From Antedon mediterranea (Eukaryota; Echinodermata; Crinoidea; Comatulida; Antedonidae), in assembly GCF_964355755.1 (NCBI RefSeq), contig NC_092672.1, forward strand, positions 37,010,501-37,074,500: a DNA stretch of 64,000 nucleotides, read 5' to 3'. Under the pieces are notes generated by a model. The model made no database searches. It worked only from the letters and a program-made list of their open reading frames with translations, and was not told where the DNA came from. Both the position numbers and the translations under genes were made by a program. This document shows, piece after piece, positions 34,451 to 46,006 of this stretch (the stretch's first letter is position 1; every line of letters starts with the position of its first letter).

Positions 34451-34829
34451 AGTTTGGCGCCAGTGCAGTGGAGCATTTGCAAAATAGTCACATAGAAAAA
34501 CTTCGAGAAAAAATACTAAATCTCGAATTCAAAAATATTACAAACTTGATATAGCCTAGGCCTATAAGTTAAATATCGGTTACTTGATCCGTAATGCAAA
34601 TGAAAAAAAAATAGTTTCAACCCAACAATTTGTCCTTGATCGCATAGGCCTATCCGATAATTATCCGATTTAAAAAATCGGTTAATTTGTATCGGTTAAT
34701 TATCGGTTATTTTTGGCTGCGGAAACACGGCGACCTTTGGATTAATTTTTTTCGTCGAACACGATTGAAAATTCTAAAAAAACTTTTATGATTGGTTGTA
34801 TTTCATCAGGTGACTCACGATCGATCATG

Positions 34830-35591
34830 TGAGTTTCTGCGGTCGCCTTTTCTTCGCTTCATTGATTCCGAATTGAATAAACAACACAATTAAAATTGAG
34901 AGAGGAAGTATTAATATTTTGTAAGATTTTCAAGTTTATACAACAATAATACGGTGTAGTAAATACATTAATATGAATTATTATTTTACTTGCTGTCTGA
35001 GGAATCTAAGTTAGCCTAGCTAGTAGTAGAGCGAGAAGGTAGTGACGTGTGAGAAAGGGGCGTAGGCCTAGCCTAGGCCTATATTAGTATTTAGCTAGCT
35101 AGCCTAGTAGGCCTAGCTAGATAGCTAGGCCTAGCTTAGCTAGCCAGTTTAGTGCCAGGCATACCTCTCTCTAGGCCTTGTAGCTGCCCTTGCTGGGATG
35201 GAGGACGTGGATTGGGCCTGAACAATGTTTTCAATGATGAAGTAGAAGATACTCTAGGTAGGCCTAGGCCTAGAAGTATAGTTAGTATAGTCTAATAATG
35301 AGATTGTTTTATGCTAATAATTAATTTAATTGTGCTAGGATAGGAGGTCTTCCCTCCCTGACTGCCCTGCCTAAGTTATAATGTAATAATAAAAAAATGG
35401 TAACAAATAATATAGCTAGGCTACTAAATTAGTAGTATGTAATTGTGTTACATTTTGTGTATATTAAAATATGTTTATAGGCCCCTACTAATTATAGGCC
35501 TAGGCCTTTTAAGTTAAGGCCTACCCTACCATGTTTTTTTAATTCTCATTATAACTTTTTAAATATTTATGATTGGTTGTTATTTTCACAG
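34830..35591 (+). promoter_or_regulatory. Upstream region and probable 5' UTR intron of RABGEF1
   Basis: Exon 2 (with the start codon) is preceded by a good acceptor (TTTTCACAG at 35591), so a non-coding first exon should lie upstream, perhaps near 34850-35000. The area 35040-35290 is dense in TAGGCCTA/CTAGCTAG palindromes. The promoter is placed by inference only. Confidence 0.4.
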
Positions 35592-35615
35592 GTCATTGAA
35601 ACAAACTATTGAATA

Positions 35616-38600
35616 ATGGCAGGAGAAACAAAGAAAAAGAAGGGATTTCATGTAGATGAGTCGGATCTAATGTGCAAGAAAGGATGTGGGTTCTACAGCA
35701 ATCCAGCTTGGGGAGGATATTGCTCCAAATGTTACCGTGAGGTTTATCACAAAGCAAGGCAAGCCCAAATAGAAAGTGATGAAAAATTAGCAAGGAAGTG
35801 AGTATAACCTTTGTCCAAGCAGATTAATTAACATTATGAGTGTCCCAAATGTGACTGCACCCACTATACTTAACTTAACGAATAATTTGACAACAAAATT
35901 TCAGTCAATAATAAATTATTAACAACCAGCTTAATATTATTACTTGCAGTTTATTATTAATTCATGAAGTTGTTATACTGTAGCCTTGTAAATTAACACA
36001 GTACACAAAATTTATCACCCACTTTTATTAATTACATGAGCAGTGGCTAAAGTGAAATATAGACGTAAGGTGTTATGCTAAGGGCATAATTAATAATATA
36101 ATAAAATGAAATTAATAATACGGTAGGTATTTTGTTATCATGGTAATGTCTGAACCATGTGACATATTTCATGGACATGAATGATGTCATTATCACTACC
36201 ATACCTGGGCATCTACCATATTTGGGCATATCACTACCATATTTGGGCATATCACTGCCATATTTGAACACATCACAAACTAGTTTGATTAATGATAGTG
36301 TAGACAGAGCTTAAGTTTACTACTGTATATTTGTTAATTGTAGGTTGGACCAGGAAGAGAAACAAGCTCGAGTGGTAGAACAGAAACAGCCACAACCTGT
36401 GGTGCAAGCAAAACCATTTAGTAAATTTGAAGAAAAGAAGAGACAGCGAAACAACACAAAAACTAAAACAGTAAAAACGTTGTTTAAAAAATCGCCAACA
36501 AGTTCACCCAGTAATAAAGGTGGGTTATTTTATATTTAAAATTGAATTGAAACCTTTACTAAACTAAAGAGTTAACTATTTTTCAAAGCTAGTTTTTGAA
36601 ATTTAAAATTACCAATTATGAGAAATCTAATATCAAATTGCTAGTGTAAATTTTAAGCCCTGTGAATAAATTATCTAAAATGAATGGACTTATTTTACAT
36701 AAAGGCCATTTATGAACAATTAACGTTTTCAAACTTATTTTTTTAATGTTATGTATCTAAAGCTAGTTAGTCATAATGCCATCTCTTTCAGTTTTTAAAG
36801 TTGTGAAATATCACATGTTGCAACAACAGATACAGTGTTTGTAAGTTTAACAATTACCATTGTTTTCAGCATATTTATTGTGTAGCAGCTGGCAAACCAG
36901 TTTTAATTTCATTTCATTCAAGATATGATTGATAGCACTACAGACTAAATTGTTTTGTTTATAAGGATTTTTTATTCACAAATGAAGTGGTGTTTGTTTG
37001 TATCAGGTGCTTACTAATGCCAAGTCACTGGTTCAAATCGTAACTATGTCACCAGGATTTAATCTAAACCAAATATAAGATTAGTTTAAAGTGCATTTTA
37101 TCCTTGTCAAATCAATTCTACGCTGGATAAGGCCATTTTTTAAATCCACAAATGAAGTGGTGCTACTGTATGTTTGTTTGTACCGTGTGCTTACTATTGC
37201 CAAGTCATTGGTTCAAATCGTAACTATGTCACCAGGATTTAATCTAAAAGCCAAATATGAGATTAGTATAATATGCATTTTATCCTTGTCAAATCAATTC
37301 TGCTGGTCTAAGTTGGATAAGCCCATTTTTTTTATTCACAAATGAAGTAGTACTGTGTTTGTATCAGGTGCTTACTAATACCAAGTCATTGGTTCAAATC
37401 CTGACAAAGTCACCAGGATGTAATCTAAGCCAAATATGAGATTAGTTTAAAAAGCATGTTATCCTTATCAAGTACTTGCAAATAAATTGTGCTGGTCTGA
37501 GCTGGATAAATGCCAAACAATGAATATTTATTGTAAGGTCTTCTACATTTATTTTGGTTCTTCAGAAATATCACACTCAACCCTAGAACGTCAACTAAGC
37601 ACAGAAAGTGAGAAGGCATTAAGTACATTTTCCGAGTTTTTGAAATTTATGAATAAGCCAGCAGCAAATGACATAGCAAAGCTGTGTAGGGGAGTCGTGG
37701 AGCGTATACATAAGTCTACAGATTTAACTACAGAGGAACAATCTGTATTGGTGCAGGATTTCTATCATAGTATTGAAGAAAAATTAGACATTAGTCCAAC
37801 ATTTAAAAGTAAGACATTAACATTGTTTCTCCCACGCTCTTTGTTCTCCTGTTTTCACACATACTGTAATTTACGATTTTCTTGAAATTTTCATTTCATT
37901 TATTTGTTCGACAACAATGTATGTGACTCAATGAAGTTCTCTCTTCTTCTCAGAAGTCACCGCTTAAAATTTACGAAGAATAATTTAAGTTGCTTATTTA
38001 AATATATTTTAATATCTAAAGCTCTGTCTACACCATCAAACTAGTTTGACAAAAAAAGTGTGATGTGCCCAAATATGGTAGTGATATGACATCATCATGT
38101 CCATATATAGGTACATCACATTTTGTTGTCAACATAAAGTTTGATAGTGTAGACAGAGCTTTGTCCTTGCCAAGGACACAATTTTAGTATGATTTTAAAA
38201 TGTTGTTGTATTGCAGATTGTACAGAAGAACAATGTGACAAGATACTAGATCATATAGAAAAGTTCATCATGACACAGTTGTACAGCCTGCTGTTCAGCC
38301 CGCCACTCACGGATGACGAACAGAAGGACCTTGCGATACAGAATCGTATACGTAGATTGCGGTGGGTCTCTACCGACATGTTGGAAGCATTGATCGATGA
38401 AAGTAACGAAAATGTATGTAAAATGATGAATGAGGCAGAAACAGGTGAGGCAATTGGTTTTATTATTTTGTATTAATTCAGTTCATCTTTTATTGGTCTA
38501 ATTATGGATGAGGCCATTAGGGATGATCTAAGACCTACACATTGATAGATCATAGGTCACCGTCTGAACCTAACAACCACAAAAGCTGTGTCAAGAAATC

Positions 38601-39740
38601 GAGTGAGGAAGTATGATAGTAACTTCCTGAATTAGCACATTGAATTAACTTGACCTACAGTAACTTATTTGTAAGTAAGATCATGACTATCAGGGATGTG
38701 ACATAGTTTGTAATTGCTTCCATATTTGGTCATTGTTTACTTACAGATAACAGAAGTTTTTACATTTTTTTTTAGAATTAATAGAAATGAATTCTAAAAG
38801 AGCACCGTTGGACAAACTAAACTGTGTTGTAAACTGCAGTAAGCTAGTGTTTAAGATGTTACAAGCCACTAAGGGATCTCCAGTCAGTGCTGATGACTTT
38901 CTTCCAGTACTTATATACACCGTCCTTAAGGCCAATCCTCCATGTCTGCATTCAAATGTACAGTATATAACACGCTTTGCCAATCCACAACGGATAATGA
39001 AAGGAGAACCTGGGTATTTTTTTACTAACTTGGTAAGTGGTGGTTACAATGATAATATGATGAAACATATTTCAGGTTTTTTGCTATGTACAGAAGATTA
39101 TGTACAACTGTGATATTTTGCCTGTCAAAAAGATGACAGTTTCAAGAACAATAAAGTTAGGAGAGGCAAGATTGCAATGTTTGTTTTCAGTTTACAGTCA
39201 TTGTAAACTCTATCTTTATAGCCCTCCTATCTATATATACCATGACATTAAATATTTTATACCAGGGCAATAAAGTATTTGATACCAAGCCATTACATAT
39301 TTTATACCAATTTTTTATTATTGTGATTCTTTGTTTTATTGTAGTGTTGTGCAATAACGTTTATAGAAAATTTGGATGCGCAGTCATTGTCAATTAGCCA
39401 AGACGACTACGATGAATACATGGCTGGGAAAAAACTCCCGCCTGGAACGGAAGAAAGTGAACCGATTTGTGAAGGACTTCAACTCATGTACACAAATCTG
39501 TCGACGTTAGAGGAGTTACGCCTCCGACAGAATCGATTATTTGAAGACGCAAAATTGCTACAGAGAGAAATTAAAGAATGGAGGGAGAGTGTGACAAAGC
39601 AAGTAGAAGATGAACTGAAAAACAAACCACTTATTAAAGGCCCAACTGTATTACCTATGGATATTACTGCTAATTTAAATCAAGATCATTTTGCTTTGCT
39701 TCCAACACCCCTTCAACCTGAAGTGGTTGGATCCAATTAA
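35616..39740 (+). CDS. RABGEF1: Rab5 GDP/GTP exchange factor (Rabex-5)
   Basis: Six coding exons join in phase: 35616-35797, 36344-36519, 37566-37808, 38217-38444, 38776-39032, 39345-39740 (493 aa; human 491). An A20-type zinc finger lies at residues 20-39 (C-x3-C-x11-C-x2-C in [20 protein letters not shown]), which binds ubiquitin in the family. A linker and helical bundle follow. The VPS9 catalytic domain has [30 protein letters not shown] and [20 protein letters not shown]. The C-terminal coiled coil ([18 protein letters not shown]) matches the Rabaptin-5 binding part. It activates Rab5 on early endosomes. Introns contain two family A elements and a three-unit repeat. A poly(A) signal candidate AATAAA lies at 39942. 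Confidence 0.95.
36176..36313. mobile_element. Family A element, left-truncated copy
   Basis: Ends GATAGTGTAGACAGAGCTTA. The internal 21-bp unit appears about three times, here reading CATATTTGGGCATATCACTAC. It ends about 30 bp before RABGEF1 exon 2. Confidence 0.8.
36961..37506. repeat. Three tandem ~165-190 bp units with box B-like words
   Basis: Each unit has CACAAATGAAGTGGT or a close form, GTGCTTACTA, CACTGGTTCAAATCGTAAC-like box B text, and TTATCCTTGTCAAATCAATT. Units start near 36961, 37125 and 37315. The GGTTCAAATC word suggests an old SINE that was then tandemly amplified within RABGEF1 intron 2. Confidence 0.8.
38019..38162. mobile_element. Family A TIR element, complete
   Basis: AAGCTCTGTCTACACCATCA to GATAGTGTAGACAGAGCTTT, one internal unit. 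It lies in RABGEF1 intron 3, about 55 bp before exon 4. Confidence 0.9.
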
Positions 39741-40205
39741 ATTGAATGTATGTAGATAGATATAGCAGCCCTAAATGGTATAGTCCAATAAGATGGATGA
39801 CTTAACATATCAATTGCATAGTAATATTCCAGGTGAAGTATGTTTTGTAAATCTTTAGATTTTTTTATTTTTTAGAACAAAAACAACAGTTTTTAAAAAA
39901 ATGTTTTCCTTTGTTATAAATTAATAATAATTATTATGTGTAATAAATATTTGAAGTAATTGTAAAGTATATTATTATGAAACATATCTAACAACTCTAG
40001 TTTAAGTTATAATGTTAATGTTTTGTGTAATTAATTGTATCAATTACTGTATATATTTTTCTTGTTTAATTACCGTAATGATGATTTGTTTGTAAAATCT
40101 GAAATGGTAGATATTTAAGCAATTTTAAAATGGTGCAGAAAGGATTGAATTAAATATGTTGCAGTCGGCTTTACATTTACAAATAAGGATAATTAAAGCT
40201 TTTTA

Positions 40206-40370
40206 AAGCTCTGTTTACACTATCAAACGTTATGTGACAAAAAAGTGTGATGTGTCCAATTATAGTAGTGATATGCTTAAATGTGGTAGTGATATGACAT
40301 CATCATGTCCATATATGGGCACATCACATTTTGTTGTCACATAAAGTTTGATAGTGTAGACAGAGTTTTA
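40206..40370. mobile_element. Family A TIR element, complete
   Basis: AAGCTCTGTTTACACTATCA to GATAGTGTAGACAGAGTTTT with two internal units. Just downstream of RABGEF1. Confidence 0.88.
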
Positions 40371-40371
40371 G

Positions 40372-41282
40372 AATGCTATCTTTATGCTTAGACAAAAGCA
40401 AACCTGGGTGGTATATGGAATTGTTGAAAGTTCAGCTACAACCAATAGTGGTTCTGAGAAGGTGGATGTGCTCTTAAGCCTAATTACAAATCTAGAAAAC
40501 ACAACTACTTACTGTAATAACTTTAGTCTGTAGAATTCACCATGTATTTGCACTTTTGACTTTTGGCCTTTCATCCTTTGTATGAATATTGTTGTTTTCT
40601 GTCTTCCTTTGCTGTGCAATTTCATGTATTTACAGACGTATCATTGTTAGAAATTAGAATTATAATAAATCAGTAATCACATATTGCAAGATTATTGTTA
40701 AGTACATTTTATATTGTCTTAATACAATCGTCAAAAACCCCTTAAGCATGATTCATGAAAACTCTGTAAACTGTCTTCTTTCACTTAAGTTATTTTTTTT
40801 GGGTTTATCATCGACAATATTGTTGATAGATATGATATTGATAATTTCCACTAATTTTTCACATTATTTTAACTTGAATATTTATCTTTGATATTTATTA
40901 TTATTCTTGATATCGTTATTTAAATAGATTTTTCTGCTTGGCAATGATTTTTTAAATTTAGGTTTCGTGCATTTTGTATAATGATTTTAAAACAATTAGA
41001 AAAGGAGTCAATCATATAATCTATTATTATTATCATTATTGTTATTATTATTCTAACAGTTCAACTATTTATTGTGGTGATTATATCTCTATTTGTTGCC
41101 GTGTCTTCTACTTACTCTTCTTGAAATGTTTAATCTAATTATGTCAGTTGATACAATAAATTGTTATCTGACATATCACTATTTAAAGTATTTTTTTAAT
41201 TGTGTACACAAATATTCATTTCTAGTAAGATACTAAGTACTGTAAAAATGTTGAAATCAGTCTTTGTATTCAGTAGTCATCA
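40372..41282. other. Intergenic, AT-rich; no gene seen
   Basis: Contains TTATTATTAT-type simple sequence around 41020-41060 and no credible coding exon. Confidence 0.35.
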
Positions 41283-41512
41283 AAGTAGTGGAGCTGTAGC
41301 TTGGTGGTTAACAAGCTTGCCTTCCAATCCCAAGGTCCAGGGTTCAATCCTGACCAGTGCCAGGGTTGTAACTCACGAGACTCTTTCAACTCCACTCCCA
41401 TAGGCTAATGAGACTTAGTTTATAAGCATGATAAATTATAAAATAGTTCATCCAGTAATTGGCGAGTTACTCGCTGTTGGATGTGTAGGCCTATGAAATA
41501 AAAAAAAATGAT
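41283..41512 (+). mobile_element. tRNA-derived SINE with poly(A)-like tail (family S2)
   Basis: The head TGTAGCTTGGTGGTTAACAA and GTCCAGGGTTCAATCCTGAC are box A- and box B-like at tRNA spacing. A body of about 130 bp follows, with AGGCTAATGAGACTTAG and GGCGAGTTACTCGCTGTTGG, and then AAATAAAAAAAAATG. It is different in sequence from the SINE at 32308. Confidence 0.75.
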
Positions 41513-42119
41513 TGTCACAAATTTTATATCCGAAAATCCTCTTCACAGTTTTTGAATTGCTGATACTGAATACAATTTTCTTGTCTCGTCACGCAATTGT
41601 TCCCATATTCCGCTATTCATTCTACTTTAGTATTTCCGCCAGGGTTGGATCCAGGATTTGTTAAACGGGAAGTGCTTACATAGTATTAATAAAAGTTAAT
41701 AGTCTGTCAAAAACGGGAGGGAGCCCTAGCGATTGAATCTTACTAATTTGTCTTTTACTCCATAATTTGTCCCAATATTCAAAACTCTTCATAATAATAG
41801 TAATCTTCATAATAAATTGGTCTTCCTCTTTTTTTTTTTCTTTTTATAAATAAGTAACATGTTGTTTAATAAATTCACATTCTATATTTTACAGACCAAA
41901 AAACGAAAATCCCCCACCCTTTCCCAGGAAACGCGTCGCGAATAGTTATCAGATAGCTCGTCGCGACGCGTTTATAATGAAAACAAAGCACCTTCAACGC
42001 ATGCGTAGTTGTTCATACGACGAAACCAGTCTCGGGCCGTGTGAATGGTAAAGAAGTAAATAGGATCCGACATACAAAGCAGGATTTTGGGGATCTTTTG
42101 GGTTGGTTATTCTGTAATA

Positions 42120-44686
42120 ATGAGCCAACCAGCAAATGATAGAGCTACACTGTTACTTAAGAAACAGCTCTCAGGTAAATGTTATATTTTTATGAATTGT
42201 AGTAGTTGATAACGCTAATTATCGTTGTAGATGTATTTCGTCACTCGGTGTGAGTCAACAATGACAATAGAAATGCTTTACCCGAGAAGGTATGTCCACA
42301 GCCGTGTGTGAATCTGAGAACTAAGGGCCTTTAACTACGAATGTTCAGGCCTAGCTTTTCTTAAGTGTAAATCAGAAACTAGCTAGTTTATCCGGGTTTC
42401 ATTATACTGATAGAACAATACATATAGCTAAATTCATTATTTTCATAATTTAGCTTTCTTTCTTTTTATTTTGTTTGAATTATTGATAATCCTACCTACA
42501 CTACTACTAGGCTAGGCCTAGGCTAGGCTAGTTAGATGTCTAGAATTTGAGTTGAGACCTGACAAAGAGGTTGATGTCAAGTTCAATACTACAGGCTATT
42601 ATTCTGTCTGTTTTAATTACTTTAAATAAAGTTATGACTTACTTTTAGCCCACCTTTTATGGAATTCGCTATATGTTTTAAGTTACGGTAAAAAAATAGA
42701 ATTTGTTTTTATTTCCAGAGTTATCAAGAAATCCTTCAGAAGGTTTTTCAGCTGGATTGGTTGATGATGAGAATTTATTTAAATGGGAGGTTATGATATT
42801 GGGTCCTCCAAATACATTCTAGTAAGTAAACCTGATATTAATTATTTACATTCAATTAAAGGTTTTTTAATTTATATAATCCATAGTACCTGTATGAATG
42901 TTAGCATTCTAAATCTAAACAAAAATTAATGTACAGTAGGAACAACATGAAAAAAAAGTAAATAAAAGAAATGATAAAATAAATATCTTTAAGAATGTAC
43001 CTTTTCATATTTTGATTGCTTGCATTAATCATGGATGTTATGAGAGCACAAAGAAAGTATGTTTCCTGGAATACACAGCAGTACAATAAATGATTCAAGT
43101 GTTTGTTTTATACCTTATTTACAGTGAAGGAGGAATATTTAAAGCATATCTAGACTTTCCATGTGAATATCCCAACAAACCTCCCAAAATGAAATTCATC
43201 TCAGATATATGGCATCCTAATAGTAAGTGAATTATCATCATTGTTGTCATCATTGTCAAAATATTATAATTACTGTATGCAATCATAAATTATCATCTTA
43301 GTCATACTGTAGCCATCTACATCCTCAAGCCTGTCTATGTTGTATATGTAAACATACTGTACATGCCAACATCTGAAGTTGAAAAAACGGGAATTTTTTT
43401 AGTCAACAGTGCCCTCTATTTATTATCGAGAGGTAAAGAGTACAGTGTGTGACGGCACAAGCGGGGAAATGTGAGGGGAATCCCCTTTCGAAAAAAATTA
43501 TGGCTGCAGAAGATGATCGTAAAATGGCTTAAAAGTTAAATTTTATAAATGTGCTTGTGTGTAAACTGTTAGCCTTTTTGTTATAATTTAATGCAGAAAA
43601 CCACACATATACATCAAAATTCAGTTATCTTTGTAATCCGAGAGAATGTAAATAATACAAATTATATAACACCTATATAAATTCCTGTCATTTGATTGGA
43701 CGAATGTGGGTCACATGGCGTGCAATAGTACGCACTATTCAACGATCGTTAAATAGTACTTTTTGAAACATTTTTGTTTGTTATTTAGATGTTATATAAA
43801 ACAAATAATGAATGTTTTGTATTCGTGTAATGGTACAAATAATGGCACTTGGTGAATGATGAAAGGTTATATCAACTCGGCTTTGCCTCGTTGATATAAC
43901 CTTTCATCATTCACCTCGTGCCATTAATTGTACCATTGCACTCATAAACATTCATTATTTGTATATTATTCCTAATATGTTTTTTTATGCTTGTATCTCT
44001 CCTCATAGTTGGTAAAGACGGTTCTGTATGTATTTCTATTTTACACGAGCCTGGCGAAGACAAATATGGTTATGAACATGCTTCAGAAAGGTGGTTACCC
44101 GTTCACACTGTAGAATCAATCCTGGTCAGTGTCATCTCAATGCTGGCCACTCCTAATGATGAATCACCAGCAAATGTTGATGCTGCAGTAAGTATTGTAG
44201 ATGCTGCAGTAAATAATGCATTGTCCATCCAAAAACATAACAAATAAAGAATTTTTTAATCTTCATCTTCATACTTTTGTAGGAAAAAAAATGAGTCAAA
44301 GCAATGATGTAGAGCAGCTTGTGTATATGTTTGTCTTGTGAACAGAATTGCCACCTTTAAGACGGATAGTGAATGAATTCGCCTATGGTTATCCTTGGCA
44401 ATTTGCCTAAATATATAAAAACAAATAAATATTAAAAAATATATATATATATTGTCCAACACTGACAATTTGACTGTTTTTTGTTTGGAATTACAGTTTT
44501 TTTCAGGTAAATAATTAAATGGCATATTAAAATATCTTGAAAGTAGGCAATTATTATAAACACATGTTTTTCGTATAGCAACAATTTTTTTTTATATTTA
44601 TACAGAAAGATTGGCGAAATGATTATCTTGGGCAGTTTAAAAAGAAAGTTAGACAATGTGTCAGAAAAACACAAGATGACTTATGA
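42120..44686 (+). CDS. UBE2G1: Ubiquitin-conjugating enzyme E2 G1
   Basis: Five exons join in phase: 42120-42174, 42719-42821, 43125-43222, 44009-44187, 44606-44686 (171 aa; human 170). The E2 fold is clear: [52 protein letters not shown], and the active-site segment [18 protein letters not shown] with catalytic Cys93. The acidic insertion after the cysteine ([18 protein letters not shown]) marks the G1/G2/R1 class, and the wording matches UBE2G1 ([28 protein letters not shown]). It transfers ubiquitin with lysine-48 linkage preference in the family. The intron before exon 4 contains a strong foldback. Confidence 0.96.
43801..43972. repeat. Near-perfect inverted repeat (74-76 bp arms, 13-bp loop)
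   Basis: Left arm 43801-43876 ends GAAAGGTTATATCAAC. The loop TCGGCTTTGCCTC is followed by right arm 43890-43972 starting GTTGATATAACCTTTC. Outer parts also pair (ACAAATAATGAATG with CATTCATTATTTGT). It lies 36 bp before UBE2G1 exon 4 and is probably a MITE; its RNA would fold into a long hairpin. Confidence 0.9.
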
Positions 44687-44768
44687 ATTTTGGAAAGGTA
44701 AGAAAATAACATTTTTAATTAATTTGATGTTTCAAAATCACACATTTTCTGGAGGAGTACCAATCCTA

Positions 44769-44890
44769 AAGCTCTGTCTACACTATCAAACATTATGTGA
44801 TGTGCCCATATATACCATATTTAAGCATATCACTACCATATTTGGGTACATTACACTTGTTTGTCACATAAACATTGATAGTGTAGAAAA
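44769..44890. mobile_element. Family A element, copy with damaged right end
   Basis: Starts AAGCTCTGTCTACACTATCA; the right end stops at GATAGTGTAGAAAA. It lies in the UBE2G1 3' UTR or just after it. Confidence 0.8.
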
Positions 44891-45135
44891 TTGAGAACAA
44901 TTACGATATAAAGTTGTTGTACCATGCTTTGGGCAATATTGATTTTTCTACATACATGATCTCAACTAGCTCTCTGTACAATTGTTATGGTAGCTATAGA
45001 TATCTTGTTTGTAAAAGAATTGATTGAAGGTTGTTTTATTGTTCTTTAAACCTCCGAAATGCTTTAACTTTAATGTTGTTCCCTAACTTTACCTAAGAAC
45101 TGAATATAAACAATCAAAGCCTTGCACTTGAATTG

Positions 45136-45385
45136 AATAATCTAGGTGCTGTCATTTATTCAGGACCCTACAATCCTTTAAACATAATAATCTAGGTGCT
45201 GTCATTTATTCAGGACCCTACAATCCTTTAAACATAATAATCTAGGTGCTGTCATTTATTCAGGACCCTACAATCCTTTAAACATAATAATCTAGGTGCT
45301 GTCATTTATTCAGGACCCTACAATCCTTTAAACATAATAATCTAGGTGCTGTCATTTATTCAGGACCCTACAATCCTTTAAACAT
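45136..45385. repeat. 50-bp tandem repeat, exactly five identical copies
   Basis: The unit runs AATAATCTAGGTGCTGTCAT to CAATCCTTTAAACAT with starts at 45136, 45186, 45236, 45286 and 45336. The copies look identical, which implies very recent expansion or homogenisation. Confidence 0.95.
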
Positions 45386-45469
45386 AAACTTAATTAATAC
45401 TTTTTAAAATATATATTTATAAGTATTGTAAAAAATATTGTGAAAAGTTTGGTAATTTGTGTTATTTAT

Positions 45470-45634
45470 AAGCTGTGTCTACACTATCCGACTAGTTTGA
45501 AAAAAAAGTGTGATGTGCCCAAATATGGTAGTAATATACCCAAATTTGGTAGTGATATGACATCATCATGTCTATATATGGGCACATCACATTATTTTGT
45601 CGTCACATAATTTGATAGTGTAGACAGCGCTTTA
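45470..45634. mobile_element. Family A TIR element, complete
   Basis: AAGCTGTGTCTACACTATCC to TTTGATAGTGTAGACAGCGC with two internal 21-bp units. Confidence 0.85.
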
Positions 45635-45937
45635 GGATAGAACAATGAGAAGTTGATTTGGCCGTCACTGGTTAAATAACGTTTAATTGAATTGTGTTAA
45701 ATTTTAGTTGAATTGTTTTTTTGCAGTGAAACTGGTGGGGTAATAATGTATATACAGCAGCAGGCATATTTAGCCAAGATAGCATGTTAGTGTGAGAGTT
45801 GGTCAGGTAATCTATTGCAGCATCTCACATGTTTCCAATGATCCAGTGGAAAAAACACATTCTTCCCTTAACCTTTTTTGTCTACAAAAATATTACTAAG
45901 AAAACAAGTGAAATCTCTCATTTTGAATGAACCAACA

Positions 45938-46006
45938 TGTAAGGTATGACATATCCCGTATGTAAGGTATGACATATCCTGTATGTAAGGTATGACATAT
46001 CCCGTA
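45938..46006. repeat. 23-bp tandem repeat, three copies
   Basis: TGTAAGGTATGACATATCCC + GTA repeated at 45938, 45961 and 45984 with one C/T difference. Confidence 0.9.

Noticed and set aside
44619-44894. 91-codon plus-strand frame over UBE2G1 exon 5
   Set aside because: Different frame from the E2; the exon reads [11 protein letters not shown] in the homologous frame and stops at 44686.
45136-45385. CRISPR-like array
   Set aside because: Units are contiguous with no unique spacers, in a eukaryotic genome.
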